A stretch of 64,000 nt of DNA. Origin: Pseudomonas denitrificans (nom. rej.). GTDB taxonomy: Bacteria > Pseudomonadota > Gammaproteobacteria > Pseudomonadales > Pseudomonadaceae. The notes under the pieces are model-generated. The model was not told the DNA's origin. It saw nothing but the letters and a program-made list of their open reading frames with translations, and did no database searches. Location of the stretch: contig NZ_CP043626.1 in assembly GCF_008807415.1 (NCBI RefSeq), forward strand, positions 4,316,501-4,380,500, in the 5' to 3' direction. Numbering within the stretch: position 1 is the stretch's first letter; every line of letters begins with the position of its first letter. Below, piece after piece: positions 36,123 through 44,738 of the stretch. The translations under genes were made by a program, and so were the position numbers.

Positions 36123-37142
36123 TCAGCGCTGCCCCACCTGCACGCTCTCCGCCTGGCGCACGTAATCGGCGCTGACGTAGGGCGAGTAGTCCTTGAGCAC
36201 CGAGGGCACGCGCTTCTGCTCTTTCAGGAAGGCGGCGGTGCCGGCGATGTCCTTGGCGGTGCCGCCACCCAGCAGGGCGGACGACAGCTGCGCCTGGGAT
36301 TCGGGGAAGGCAGAACCGGCCAGCAGCTCGGGCACGTCCTTCGGATCGGCGCCGGTCAGCCGGGCGATCTTCTTCACCTGCTCGGAATCGGCGGTCCACT
36401 GCGCCTTGTGCGCGTTGTAGTCAGCGAAGGAGTCCAGGCTCACACGGGCGAACTTGGCGATGACTTCCGGGTGCTTCTCGGCGAAGTCCTTGCGGGCCAC
36501 CCAGACTTCGAAGGTCGGTGCACCCCACTGGCCGACTTCGGCGGCGTCGGTCAGCACCTTGCCGGACTTCTTGATCTCGCCCAGGGCGGGTGACCAGACG
36601 AAGGCGCCATCGATGTCGCCACGGCGCCAGGCGGCAGCGATCTCGGTGGGGTTGAGGTTGACGATCTTCACCTTGGTCGGGTCGATCTGCCAGTGCTTGA
36701 GCGCGCCCAGCAGGCTGTAGTGCGAAGTGGAGACGAAGGGGGTGGCGATGGTCTTGCCGATCAGGTCTTCGGGCTTCTCGATCTTGCTGCCGTTGCGCAC
36801 CACCAGGGCCTCGGCGGCGTTGATCTGCGCGGAGACGATGAAGGCCACGATCGGCAGGCCGCGCGAAGTGGCGGCGGCCAGCGGGCTGGAACCGAGATTG
36901 CCCAGTTGCACATCGCCCGAGGCGATGGCGGCGACCACTTCCGGGCCGCTGTTGAAACGGCGCCAGTCGAGCTTCTCGCCGATGACCTTTTCATAGGTGC
37001 CATCGGCTTGCGGAACCTTGGTCGGGTCGATGCCGGTCTGGTAGCCCAGGACGATGTCGGCGAACGCGGCGCTCTGGAAGGACAAGGCAGCCGCAACAGC
37101 GACGCCGGCCACGGCACGGCGTACGAAACGAGGTTTGTTCAT
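36123..37142 (-). CDS. tauA: Taurine ABC transporter substrate-binding protein TauA
   Basis: A 339-residue periplasmic protein. The signal peptide ends SAAFA|D, followed by IVLGYQTGIDPTKV, the TauA/SsuA-family N-terminus. Ligand-region blocks NSGPEVVAAIASGDVQLGNLGSSP and TPFVSTSHYSLLGAL fit TauA. The start at 37142 has AGAGGAAACACC upstream. First gene of tauABCD. Confidence 0.94.
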   Translation of the reverse strand: MNKPRFVRRAVAGVAVAAALSFQSAAFADIVLGYQTGIDPTKVPQADGTYEKVIGEKLDWRRFNSGPEVVAAIASGDVQLGNLGSSPLAAATSRGLPIVAFIVSAQINAAEALVVRNGSKIEKPEDLIGKTIATPFVSTSHYSLLGALKHWQIDPTKVKIVNLNPTEIAAAWRRGDIDGAFVWSPALGEIKKSGKVLTDAAEVGQWGAPTFEVWVARKDFAEKHPEVIAKFARVSLDSFADYNAHKAQWTADSEQVKKIARLTGADPKDVPELLAGSAFPESQAQLSSALLGGGTAKDIAGTAAFLKEQKRVPSVLKDYSPYVSADYVRQAESVQVGQR

Positions 37143-37347
37143 GGTGTTTCCTCTGAAGGTAACGGCGGTGCCGGCCTCACAGAGGGGACGGACCACGGGA
37201 CGGGATTCGATGGATGAAACAGGTGTCCGGCGGTCCGGTGGAGCTAGATTACCGATATAAAAAACTTCGAATAAATACTTTTTAGTTCTTAACTTATGAG
37301 CACCAGCGCTTGTCTCGATTCGGCTACAGGCCCCGTGCTACGGCGCC
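37143..37347 (-). promoter_or_regulatory. tau operon promoter region
   Basis: Positions 37243-37300 are AT-rich (GATATAAAAAACTTCGAATA, then AATACTTTTTAGTTCTTAAC), unlike the rest of the locus. This is the expected appearance of a sulfate-starvation promoter bound by CysB or Cbl-like LysR activators. No exact site is assigned. Confidence 0.5.
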
Positions 37348-38250
37348 TCAGGTAGCGCCGGCGAGCACACGGGCGCGAGTGCCCTCCTGGCGCAAGCCGA
37401 CCTGCACCGCGTGCTGCGCCACTGCTGCGGTTTCCGCGACCAGGGTCGCGAGCGCCGCGCTGCGGCTGAAGCTCAGGCCGTTGCCCGCCGCCTGGGCGGA
37501 CTCGAAGGCCACTGCCGACTGCTCGGACAGCCGCAGCCCCAGCGCCAGCAGCCGCTGCAATCCCCCCGCCGCCGCCCGCGCCGGCAGGTTCTCGAAGGCC
37601 TGCACGGCAAGGCCCAGGGCAATGTTCGCCTGCAACAATGCGGAGAGGCTGCCGCGCAGTTGCGCACGGGGCGTCCACGGCAGGCCGGGCGGCAGCAGGA
37701 TGTCCTCGGGATGCAGGCGCACCTCGTGGCAATGCAGCAGTCCGCCGCCGCTGGGTTCGAAACGATCCAGCCCGCTGCGATCCGCTGGCAGAGCGGCGAT
37801 CAGCAAACCCTCGCTGGGCGCATGGCGCGCCGAGATCAGCAGCCAGTCCACCGCCTCGGCGCCGAAGCAGTCATGGCGCCCGCCCTGCAACAGGAAACCA
37901 CCGCGCCGATGCTCGCGCGCCAGCAAGCGGCTTTCCTGGTGATCCACCGCCTCGCCCCACAGCCATTCGCGCTCCACGCTGAGCGGCAGCAGGCGCTCGC
38001 GCTGCTCGGCGCTGCCCAGCAGCAACACGCTGGCCAGTTGCAGGTGATGCAGGGCGAACAGCCGCGCCAGGGTGCCGTCGCGCTCGGAAAGATCACGCAG
38101 GGTCTGCAGCACCTCGTCCCAGCCGGCACCACGGCCGCCGTACTCGCGCGGCACGGACAGGGCCAGCAGGCTGGACGCGCGCAGGGCATCGCTCCAGCGC
38201 TGGGTGGGAGGCAATTCGGAAAGCGTGGAAAACGGCACCACCAGGCTCAT
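37348..38250 (-). CDS. Short acyl-CoA dehydrogenase-like (SfnB/DszC-type) flavoprotein
   Basis: A 300-residue protein resembling the SfnB/DszC branch of acyl-CoA dehydrogenases. It has ALSVPREYGGRGAGWDEVLQTLRDLSERDG at the N-terminal helical domain, WGEAVDHQES-like and middle beta-domain sequence, then a helical segment. Family members are usually near 390-410 residues, so about 90 C-terminal residues are missing and the flavin-adenine pocket may be incomplete. It is upstream of tauA on the same strand, which suggests a sulfur-scavenging role. The ATG at 38250 has AGGTG upstream. Confidence 0.7.
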   Translation of the reverse strand: MSLVVPFSTLSELPPTQRWSDALRASSLLALSVPREYGGRGAGWDEVLQTLRDLSERDGTLARLFALHHLQLASVLLLGSAEQRERLLPLSVEREWLWGEAVDHQESRLLAREHRRGGFLLQGGRHDCFGAEAVDWLLISARHAPSEGLLIAALPADRSGLDRFEPSGGGLLHCHEVRLHPEDILLPPGLPWTPRAQLRGSLSALLQANIALGLAVQAFENLPARAAAGGLQRLLALGLRLSEQSAVAFESAQAAGNGLSFSRSAALATLVAETAAVAQHAVQVGLRQEGTRARVLAGAT

Positions 38251-38411
38251 GCACACCTCGGATCGAAGGGTGGATCAGTGGCCTGGGCGTATGGCGCGCG
38301 GGTGTACTGAAAGAGAAGAAAAGAACGGCCCCCGAATGGAGGCCGTTGCATACCCTAGCGAATCGCGCGAGACGCGCGAAATAACCTTTCGGGCTTAGCT
38401 CATGCCGCGAG

Positions 38412-39314
38412 TCAGACGGCTTCCTTGCGCCGCCACTGCGGCAGGCCGATCAGCACCACCGCGCTGATGATCACCGCCATTGCCAGGGATTCCGCCAGGC
38501 CGATGTGCTCGCCGGCGAATACCACGCCGAGCATCACTGCCACCGCCGGATTGACGTAGGCGTAGCTGGTGGCAGCCGCCGGGCGCACGTTGGCCAGCAG
38601 GTACATGTAGGCGCTGAAGGCAATGATCGAGCCGAACACCACCAGGTAAGCCAGCGCGCCCCAGCCGGCAGCGGTGGGCATCTGCTCCATGCGCTCGCCA
38701 GTGAGGAAGCTGCCCAGCAGCAGCACGCCGCCGCCCACCAGCATTTCCACCGCGCTGGCCATGGCGCCGCCGGGCAGGTCCAGGCGCCGGCTCCACACCG
38801 AACCGAAGGCCCAGGTCGCCGCCGCGAAGAGGATCAGCGCCGCGCCCGCCGGGCTGCCCTGCAGGTTCGAGCCGAGGTTGAGCAGCACGATACCGAACAG
38901 GCCCAGAGCGATGCCGGCCCATTCCAGCGCGTTGGTGCGGTTGCCGAAGAAACGCCCGAACACCAGGGTGAACAGCGGCACGGTCGCCACCGCCAGCGCC
39001 GCCACGCCCGAGGCCACGCCCCAGTGCTCGGCCACCGTCACCCCACCATTGCCGCAGCTGAGCAGGAGGATGCCAATGGCGCCCGCCGACAGGCACTGCC
39101 TGAGCGTCGGCAAGGGTGCGCCGCGGGTGAGCATCCAGACGAACAGGATCGCCCCGGCGATGATGAAGCGGCAGCCGGCCATCAGCATCGGCGGCCAGGA
39201 TTCCACGCCGATGCGGATCACCAGGTAGGTCGAGCCCCAGATGAAGTAGAGGGCGAAGAAGGCAGCAATCAGGGTCAGTGAGACGCGGGCTCTAGGCATG
39301 GGCATCGTGGTCAT
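38412..39314 (-). CDS. yedA: Drug/metabolite exporter YedA (EamA/DMT family)
   Basis: A 300-residue ten-helix transporter with two EamA halves. It closely follows E. coli YedA: FALYFIWGSTYLVIRIGVES, GNGGVTVAEHWGVASG, and SIIAFSAYMYLLANVRPAAA followed by TSYAYVNP. The substrate is unknown, probably amino acids or metabolites. Several ATG codons cluster at the start (39329-39299); 39314 is chosen. It is divergent from an Lrp-type gene that is the likely regulator. Confidence 0.88.
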   Translation of the reverse strand: MTTMPMPRARVSLTLIAAFFALYFIWGSTYLVIRIGVESWPPMLMAGCRFIIAGAILFVWMLTRGAPLPTLRQCLSAGAIGILLLSCGNGGVTVAEHWGVASGVAALAVATVPLFTLVFGRFFGNRTNALEWAGIALGLFGIVLLNLGSNLQGSPAGAALILFAAATWAFGSVWSRRLDLPGGAMASAVEMLVGGGVLLLGSFLTGERMEQMPTAAGWGALAYLVVFGSIIAFSAYMYLLANVRPAAATSYAYVNPAVAVMLGVVFAGEHIGLAESLAMAVIISAVVLIGLPQWRRKEAV

Positions 39315-39463
39315 GGGTGGGCTCGACAAGGCAGGCGGAGCGCTTCATTTTATGCAGGTCAACCGCCCCGGATAAGGCACAGACAACGCCATTACGGGCA
39401 TAACACTTTTCATTCGATGGATTTTCGCGAGCCTTGCCGTCGAATCAAAACCGGAGTCTTCGC

Positions 39464-39910
39464 ATGGACAAGTACGACCGCGCCCTGCTCGCCGCCCTGC
39501 TGGAAGACGGCCGCCTGTCCTTCGCCGAACTGGCCCGGCGGATCAACCTCTCCCCGCCCGCCGTGGCCGATCGCGTGGCGCGCCTGGAGGCCGAAGGAGT
39601 GATTACCGGGTACCACGCCAGCGTAGACCTGTCGAAGATGGGCCGCTCGATCCAGTGCCTGATCGAGATGCGCCTGAACGACCACCGCAGCAAGAGCATG
39701 CTCGACCCGCTGCTGGAGATCCCGCAGATCATCGACTGCTACCGCATCACCGGCGAGGCCTGCGTGATGCTCAAGGTGGCGGTCAGTTGCACCCAGGAGC
39801 TGGAAGAGCTGATCGACCGCCTCGCCCAGTTCGGCACCAGCAAGACCTCGCTGGTGCTTTCCACCCCGTTCTCGCGGCGAATCCATCCGGGAATGTTGCA
39901 GGGCGGCTGA
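39464..39910 (+). CDS. Lrp/AsnC-family transcriptional regulator
   Basis: A 148-residue regulator. The N-terminal winged HTH (LLEDGRLSFAELARRINLSP, then VADRVARLEAEGVI) is followed by the RAM ligand-binding domain (CYRITGEACVMLKVAVS). Family members sense amino acids and form octamers. It is divergent from yedA with about 150 bp between starts, so yedA is the likely target. Confidence 0.92.
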   Translation: MDKYDRALLAALLEDGRLSFAELARRINLSPPAVADRVARLEAEGVITGYHASVDLSKMGRSIQCLIEMRLNDHRSKSMLDPLLEIPQIIDCYRITGEACVMLKVAVSCTQELEELIDRLAQFGTSKTSLVLSTPFSRRIHPGMLQGG

Positions 39911-39971
39911 GGTGCGCATCTAGAAGAAAATTGCGCCCGCCCCCAAACGACGACGTCCCCTTGCCGGGGCG

Positions 39972-40013
39972 GACTTTGTCCGCGATCGCGGGCATGGCCC
40001 GCTCCTACAGGTA
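39972..40013. repeat. REP-like element
   Basis: It reads GTCCGCGATCGCGGGCATGG then CCCGCTCCTACAGG, the same family as 30365-30409 and 52203-52254. Intergenic, between convergent genes. Confidence 0.75.
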
Positions 40014-40037
40014 ACGCCCGCAATCACGGATAAAAAA

Positions 40038-40065
40038 AGGCGGCGCCGCTCGCGCGGTGCCGCCT
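40038..40065 (-). terminator. Rho-independent terminator of the thiolase gene
   Basis: On the minus strand AGGCGGCACCG / CGGCGCCGCCT (one mismatch) is followed by seven Ts. A second perfect 10-bp hairpin (GCGGGACCGA / TCGGTCCCGC, 40088-40113) lies closer to the gene but lacks a T-tract. Confidence 0.85.
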
Positions 40066-40122
40066 GAAGTCACGGAGTTGCTACATCGCGGGACCGAAAA
40101 ACATCGGTCCCGCTGTATTGGA

Positions 40123-41400
40123 TTACCGTTCGATGATCGCGGTCACACCTTGACCGCCTGCCGCACAGATGGAAATCAGCCCGCGCCCCTTGCCAGCGCC
40201 ATCCAGCAGCTTGGCGAGGTTGGCGACGATGCGCCCACCGGTGGCCGCGAACGGGTGGCCGGCGGCCAGCGAGCTGCCCTTCACGTTGAGCTTGCTTCGA
40301 TCGATCGAGCCCAATGGTGCGTCGAGGCCAAGGCGGGTCTTGCAGTAGTCCGCGTCCTCCCAGGCCTTGAGCGTGCACAGCACCTGCGCGGCAAAGGCTT
40401 CGTGGATTTCGTAGAAGTCGAAGTCCTGCAGGGTCAGGCCGTTGCGCGCCAGCAGGCGCGGCACCGCGTAGACCGGCGCCATCAGCAGGCCCTCGTGTCC
40501 GCCGACGAAATCCACCGCCGCCGCTTCGCCATCCTTGAAGTACGCCAGGATCGGCAGGCCGCGCTCCTTCGCCCACTCCTCGCTGGCCAGCAGCACTACC
40601 GAGGCGCCATCGGTCAGCGGCGTGGAGTTGGCCGCCGTCAGGGTGCCGCGCGAGCCGCGCTCGAACACCGGCTTCAAGGTGCCGATCTTCTCCAGGTTGA
40701 TGTCCGGGCGCAGGTTCTGGTCGCGTACCAGGCCACGGAAGGGCGTCATCAGGTCGCTCTGCCAGCCTTCGTCGTAGGCAGCAGCCAGCTTGTGATGACT
40801 CTCGAAGGCCAGCTTGTCCTGCTCATCGCGCGGGATGGCCCAGGTCTGCGCCATCAGTTCGCAGTGCTCGCCCATCGACAGCCCGGTACGCGGCTCGCCG
40901 TTTTTCGGGATGTGCGGCATCAGGTGGCGCGGGCGAATCTTCAGCAGGCTCCTGATCTTCTCGCCGTTGGACTTGCCGCGATTGGCTTCCAGCAGGATCT
41001 TGCGCAGCCCTTCGTTGACGCCGATGGGCGCATCGGAGGTGGTGTCCACGCCGCCGGCAATGCCGCAGTCGATCTGCCCGAGAGCGATCTTGTTGGCCAC
41101 CAGGATCGCCGCTTCCAGGCCGGTGCCGCAGGCCTGCTGGATGTCATAGGCCGGGGTTTCCGGCGCCAGGCGCGTGCCCAGCACGCACTCGCGGGTCAGG
41201 TTGAAGTCGCGCGAATGCTTGAGCACCGCGCCGGCGACGACCTCGCCCAGGCGCTCGCCGTGCAGCTTGTAGCGCTCGATCAGCCCGTCCAGCGCGGAGG
41301 TCAGCATCTCCTGGTTGCTCGCCGTGGCATACACGGTGTTGGAGCGGGCGAAGGGAATACGGTTGCCGCCGACGATGGCGACCCGGCGCAGTTGGGTCAT
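40123..41400 (-). CDS. Acetyl-CoA C-acyltransferase (thiolase)
   Basis: A 425-residue thiolase. The nucleophile is C91 (QQACGTG). C-terminal catalytic blocks are EIHEAFAAQ, AAGHPFAATGGR and CAAGGQG. Length of about 425 resembles the FadI-like long thiolases rather than the 390-residue FadA/PhaA. It cleaves or condenses 3-oxoacyl-CoA. Divergent from the FabG4-like gene, with a MaoC gene nearby, giving a set of beta-oxidation or ketoacyl-CoA cycling activities. Confidence 0.9.
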   Translation of the reverse strand: MTQLRRVAIVGGNRIPFARSNTVYATASNQEMLTSALDGLIERYKLHGERLGEVVAGAVLKHSRDFNLTRECVLGTRLAPETPAYDIQQACGTGLEAAILVANKIALGQIDCGIAGGVDTTSDAPIGVNEGLRKILLEANRGKSNGEKIRSLLKIRPRHLMPHIPKNGEPRTGLSMGEHCELMAQTWAIPRDEQDKLAFESHHKLAAAYDEGWQSDLMTPFRGLVRDQNLRPDINLEKIGTLKPVFERGSRGTLTAANSTPLTDGASVVLLASEEWAKERGLPILAYFKDGEAAAVDFVGGHEGLLMAPVYAVPRLLARNGLTLQDFDFYEIHEAFAAQVLCTLKAWEDADYCKTRLGLDAPLGSIDRSKLNVKGSSLAAGHPFAATGGRIVANLAKLLDGAGKGRGLISICAAGGQGVTAIIER

Positions 41401-41566
41401 GCAGGGCTCCTGAGAATGAGCGTTGAAGTGCGGTCAAGGCTAACCTTAGCCGCTTGTGTCGCATTGGCCGCCCCGCCGTTGCGCAGGTCAGCGCGGTCAA
41501 TTGCGCCGAACCCGCCGCTGCGTAGAGTGGTCAGCACTTTAGAGACCCTGTGCAGGAGCCCGTTCC

Positions 41567-42922
41567 ATGACCGATCGCTACATCGCCTTCGCCAACTCCA
41601 ACGTCGGCCGCCGCCTGGTCGGAGCCCTCGGCCTGCCTGCGCCGGTCCGCCTGGAGCGCTGGAGCGCCGGGCGCACGCGGCCGGTGGACGGGGCGCTGCT
41701 GCTCGGCGGCGAGGGCAACCTGAACGAGGCGGTGCTGCCCTTCGCCGAGCGCCTTACCGATGCGGTGTTCTCCTTCAGCGACGGCCAGTACGGCCTGCCA
41801 CGCTGGACTGCCGAGCATGGGCCGAAGCTCAAGGCCATCGTCTTCGATGCCAGCGGCCTGACCCGTTTCGAGCAGACCCTCGAGCTGCGCACCTTCTTCC
41901 AGGGCGCCCTCAAGGGCCTGGACAAATGCCCGCATGTGGTGATCCTCGGCCGCGCGCCGGAATCGGTCAAAGACCCCATCGCCGCCAGCGTGCAGCGCAG
42001 CCTGGAAGGCTTCAGCCGTTCGCTGGGCAAGGAAATCCGCCGCGGCGGCAACGTCCAGCTGGTGTACGTCGGCAAGGGCGCCGAGGACCAGCTCGAAGGC
42101 GCGCTGCGTTTCTTCCTCTCGCCCAAGAGCGCCTACGTGTCGGGGCAGGTCGTGCGCCTGTCCGCCTATGACAAGCAGGTACAGGACTGGAGCCGCCCGC
42201 TGGTGGGCAAGCGCGCGCTGGTTACCGGCGCCGCCCGTGGCATCGGCGCAGCCATCGCCGAGACCCTCGCCCGTGACGGTGCCGAGGTCGTGCTGCTGGA
42301 CGTGCCGCCGGCGAAGGACGCCCTCGATGCGCTGGCCGCGCGCCTGGGCGGGCGTGGCGTGGCACTGGACATCTGCGCCGCCGACGCCGGTGCTCAGCTG
42401 GTGGCAGCACTGCCCGATGGCGTGGACATCGTGGTGCACAACGCCGGCATCACCCGTGACAAGACCGTCGCCAAGATGAGCGAAGCCTTCTGGAATTCGG
42501 TGATCGACGTGAACCTCAAGGCCCCGCAGGTGCTGACCCAGGCCCTGCTGGACGCCGGCAAGCTGCACGACGACGGCCGCGTGGTGCTGCTCGCCTCCAT
42601 CAGCGGCATCGCCGGCAACATGGGCCAGACCAACTATGCGGTGAGCAAGGCCGGCCTTATCGGCCTGGCGCAGGCCTGGGCGCCGGCGCTGGGCAAGAAG
42701 GGCATCAGCATCAACGCGGTGGCGCCGGGGTTCATCGAAACCCAGATGACCGCCGCCATCCCGCTGACCATCCGCGAGGCCGGCCGACGCATGAACTCCA
42801 TGGGCCAGGGCGGCCTGCCGCAGGACGTTGCCGAAGCCGTGGCATGGTTTGCCCAGCCGGGTTCAGGCGCGGTAAGCGGGCAAGTGCTGCGGGTTTGTGG
42901 GCAGAGCCTGTTGGGCGCCTGA
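41567..42922 (+). CDS. FabG4-like long 3-oxoacyl reductase
   Basis: A 451-residue protein with two halves. Residues 1 to about 205 form a degenerate Rossmann-like domain. From about 208 a classical SDR follows, with TGAARGIG nucleotide motif, NAGITRDKT, catalytic ASISG and YAVSKAG. This architecture is that of high-molecular-weight FabG (FabG4), which reduces 3-oxoacyl-CoA or -ACP with NADH. A Shine-Dalgarno GCAGGAG lies upstream. Divergent from the thiolase with 166 nt between, likely a shared control region. Confidence 0.9.
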   Translation: MTDRYIAFANSNVGRRLVGALGLPAPVRLERWSAGRTRPVDGALLLGGEGNLNEAVLPFAERLTDAVFSFSDGQYGLPRWTAEHGPKLKAIVFDASGLTRFEQTLELRTFFQGALKGLDKCPHVVILGRAPESVKDPIAASVQRSLEGFSRSLGKEIRRGGNVQLVYVGKGAEDQLEGALRFFLSPKSAYVSGQVVRLSAYDKQVQDWSRPLVGKRALVTGAARGIGAAIAETLARDGAEVVLLDVPPAKDALDALAARLGGRGVALDICAADAGAQLVAALPDGVDIVVHNAGITRDKTVAKMSEAFWNSVIDVNLKAPQVLTQALLDAGKLHDDGRVVLLASISGIAGNMGQTNYAVSKAGLIGLAQAWAPALGKKGISINAVAPGFIETQMTAAIPLTIREAGRRMNSMGQGGLPQDVAEAVAWFAQPGSGAVSGQVLRVCGQSLLGA

Positions 42923-42969
42923 TCCGGCATGGCCAGCTTGTACAACAGCTCCGTACCTCGATCTTCGGT

Positions 42970-43050
42970 GTAGGGCGCATAACGCCTGCGGCGTTATCCG
43001 CCGTCTTGGCGGATAACCCGTTCCGGGTTATTCGCCCTACGGGTGCCAGC
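42970..43050 (-). repeat. 71-bp dispersed palindromic repeat, copy 2
   Basis: The 71-bp core is 42970-43040. It is the same element as 33311-33381, and it shares an additional CGGGTGCCAGCG tail (to about 43050) with copy 3 at 52099-52179, which lies in the opposite orientation. Between convergent fabG4-like and EF-hand genes. Confidence 0.92.
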
Positions 43051-43056
43051 GCTCAA

Positions 43057-43461
43057 TCACCCCCGCGCCGCCACCAGTTCGCGGAACTCTTCCGCACTCA
43101 CCCGGTGATCGCCATCGCGGTCCGCGCGCACGATCAGCGCCGGCTCCTGGGTCATGAACTCCGCCTGGCTGACCTTGCCGTCGCCATCCCGGTCCGGCCA
43201 GGCAATGGCGTTGGGGGAGACGTTCACGCTGGGGTTGGGCGGGGTCACTTCCTCGCGGGTGAGCAGTCCGTCCTGGTTGCGATCCAGCCGGTGGAACATG
43301 CGCACGCGCATGGCGGACAGGTCATCGGCCTCGATGAAGCCGCTGCCGTCGCGGTCCAGGCGGGCGAACGCCGTCTGCTCCATTTCCCCCGCCATAGCGT
43401 GCTCAGCGCTCAGCAGCAGGACGGTGGACAGCAACAGGGTCTGGCGGATTCGGCTTTGCAT
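43057..43461 (-). CDS. Exported EF-hand calcium-binding protein
   Basis: A 134-residue protein with a signal peptide (ending EHAMA|GE). Four EF-hand loops are visible: DRDGSGFIEADD, DRNQDGLLTREE, DRDGDGKVSQAE and DRDGDHRVSAEE. All keep acidic residues at positions 1, 3 and 12, although the fourth has His at position 5. It is likely a periplasmic calcium buffer or sensor. Start at 43461 begins the signal peptide. Confidence 0.88.
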   Translation of the reverse strand: MQSRIRQTLLLSTVLLLSAEHAMAGEMEQTAFARLDRDGSGFIEADDLSAMRVRMFHRLDRNQDGLLTREEVTPPNPSVNVSPNAIAWPDRDGDGKVSQAEFMTQEPALIVRADRDGDHRVSAEEFRELVAARG

Positions 43462-43525
43462 CGGGCGTACCTTGGCGGGAATTGACCGGCAAAGCCTAGC
43501 CAGAGGCGGACTCGAAACGGTTCGA

Positions 43526-44533
43526 TCACTCCGCCGGCGGTTGCGGGCGACCACGGCGGCGGAACTCCACCGGGGTCTCGCCGACCCAGCGCTTGAAGGC
43601 GCGGTAGAAGGTACTCGGCTCTGAGAAGCCGGTGCGTTCGACGATCACCTCGATGCGCTCGTCGGTCTTGAGCAGCAGCTCCTTGGCCAGGCGGCAGCGG
43701 TAGTCAGTGACCAGGTCGTTGAAGCGCACCCCGGCCATGGCAAGGCGCTCGCGCAGACGGCGGGCGGGCATGTCGAGACGGGCGGCGACCTGCTCCAGCG
43801 TCGCGCCGCCATCCACCAGCAGCACGCCGATCAGTTCGCGCACCTTGCGCACCAGGTCCAGCCGCTCCACTTCCGCCAGTTGCCGGCGCGCCAGGGACTC
43901 GTGCATGCGCAGCAGTTCCGGCGCGGCATGGCGTGAGGGCTTCTCCAGCACTTCGGCGTCGAACACCAGCGCATAGCGATCAGCGCCCAGCACCGCCGGG
44001 CAGCCGTAGACCTCGCGGTAACGCTCGGCGGGCGCGCCTTCCTCGTGCATCAGTTGCACTTGCTGGGGCTTGAAGTCGCCCTCGGTGAGCGCGTGGAACA
44101 GGCGAACCACCGCACCGGCGAGCATTTCGGGGAAGTGGCGGTTGGTCCCGGCGGTGTGGCCGAGCAGCAGCACGGCCTTCTCGCCCTCCACTTCCAGGCG
44201 GGCGTTGAGGGTGTCGGAGAGCAGGCGCACATAACGCAGGGCATGACGCAGGCCTTCGCCGAAGGTGGCGCTGGAAAGGAACAGGTACTCCAGCAGCAGG
44301 CCATGGAACGCGGGCAGGTGGCCGGCCAGATAGAGGCCGACGTGCTCTTCGCCGCACTCTTCGGCGGCCGCCTTCCAGAACAGGTTCTGTGCGCTGTGGG
44401 GGAATCGTCCGGCAGGCAGGCTGCCGGCCGGCAGGCCGACGCGAGCCAGCACGCGGTCGGGGTCGGTACCGCTGGCGCGCAGGGCGTCGATCACCGGGCG
44501 CATCAGCGCCACATCGTCGGTCAGATCACGCAT
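43526..44533 (-). CDS. AraC-family regulator (arabinose-binding-like N-domain)
   Basis: A 335-residue regulator with an N-terminal domain of the OruR/ArgR-like type (GLYLAGHLPAFHGLLLEYLFLSS) and a C-terminal double HTH (LEQVAARLDMPARRLRERLA and IEVIVERTGFSEPSTFYRAF). Divergent from the MaoC gene, 205 bp apart, so it probably controls the neighbouring fatty-acyl genes. The inducer is unknown; relatives respond to fatty acids or amino acids. Confidence 0.9.
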   Translation of the reverse strand: MRDLTDDVALMRPVIDALRASGTDPDRVLARVGLPAGSLPAGRFPHSAQNLFWKAAAEECGEEHVGLYLAGHLPAFHGLLLEYLFLSSATFGEGLRHALRYVRLLSDTLNARLEVEGEKAVLLLGHTAGTNRHFPEMLAGAVVRLFHALTEGDFKPQQVQLMHEEGAPAERYREVYGCPAVLGADRYALVFDAEVLEKPSRHAAPELLRMHESLARRQLAEVERLDLVRKVRELIGVLLVDGGATLEQVAARLDMPARRLRERLAMAGVRFNDLVTDYRCRLAKELLLKTDERIEVIVERTGFSEPSTFYRAFKRWVGETPVEFRRRGRPQPPAE

Positions 44534-44738
44534 GGTGTTTTTTCTAGTTATCCATGAGGCGGGCCCATCTTAGGCAGCTTTCCTATCGCCCCTCAAGAGA
44601 ATCAGGAACAAGCGTGCGGGAAATATCCGGGCAATCGGACGGTCACATTGACTTGCCTGCCGCGCGCCGCGTTGCCACGGCCAATGCCCGCCGGTGACCG
44701 GCGGCTAAGCTGAGTGAATATTCGTCAGGAGATACCCG

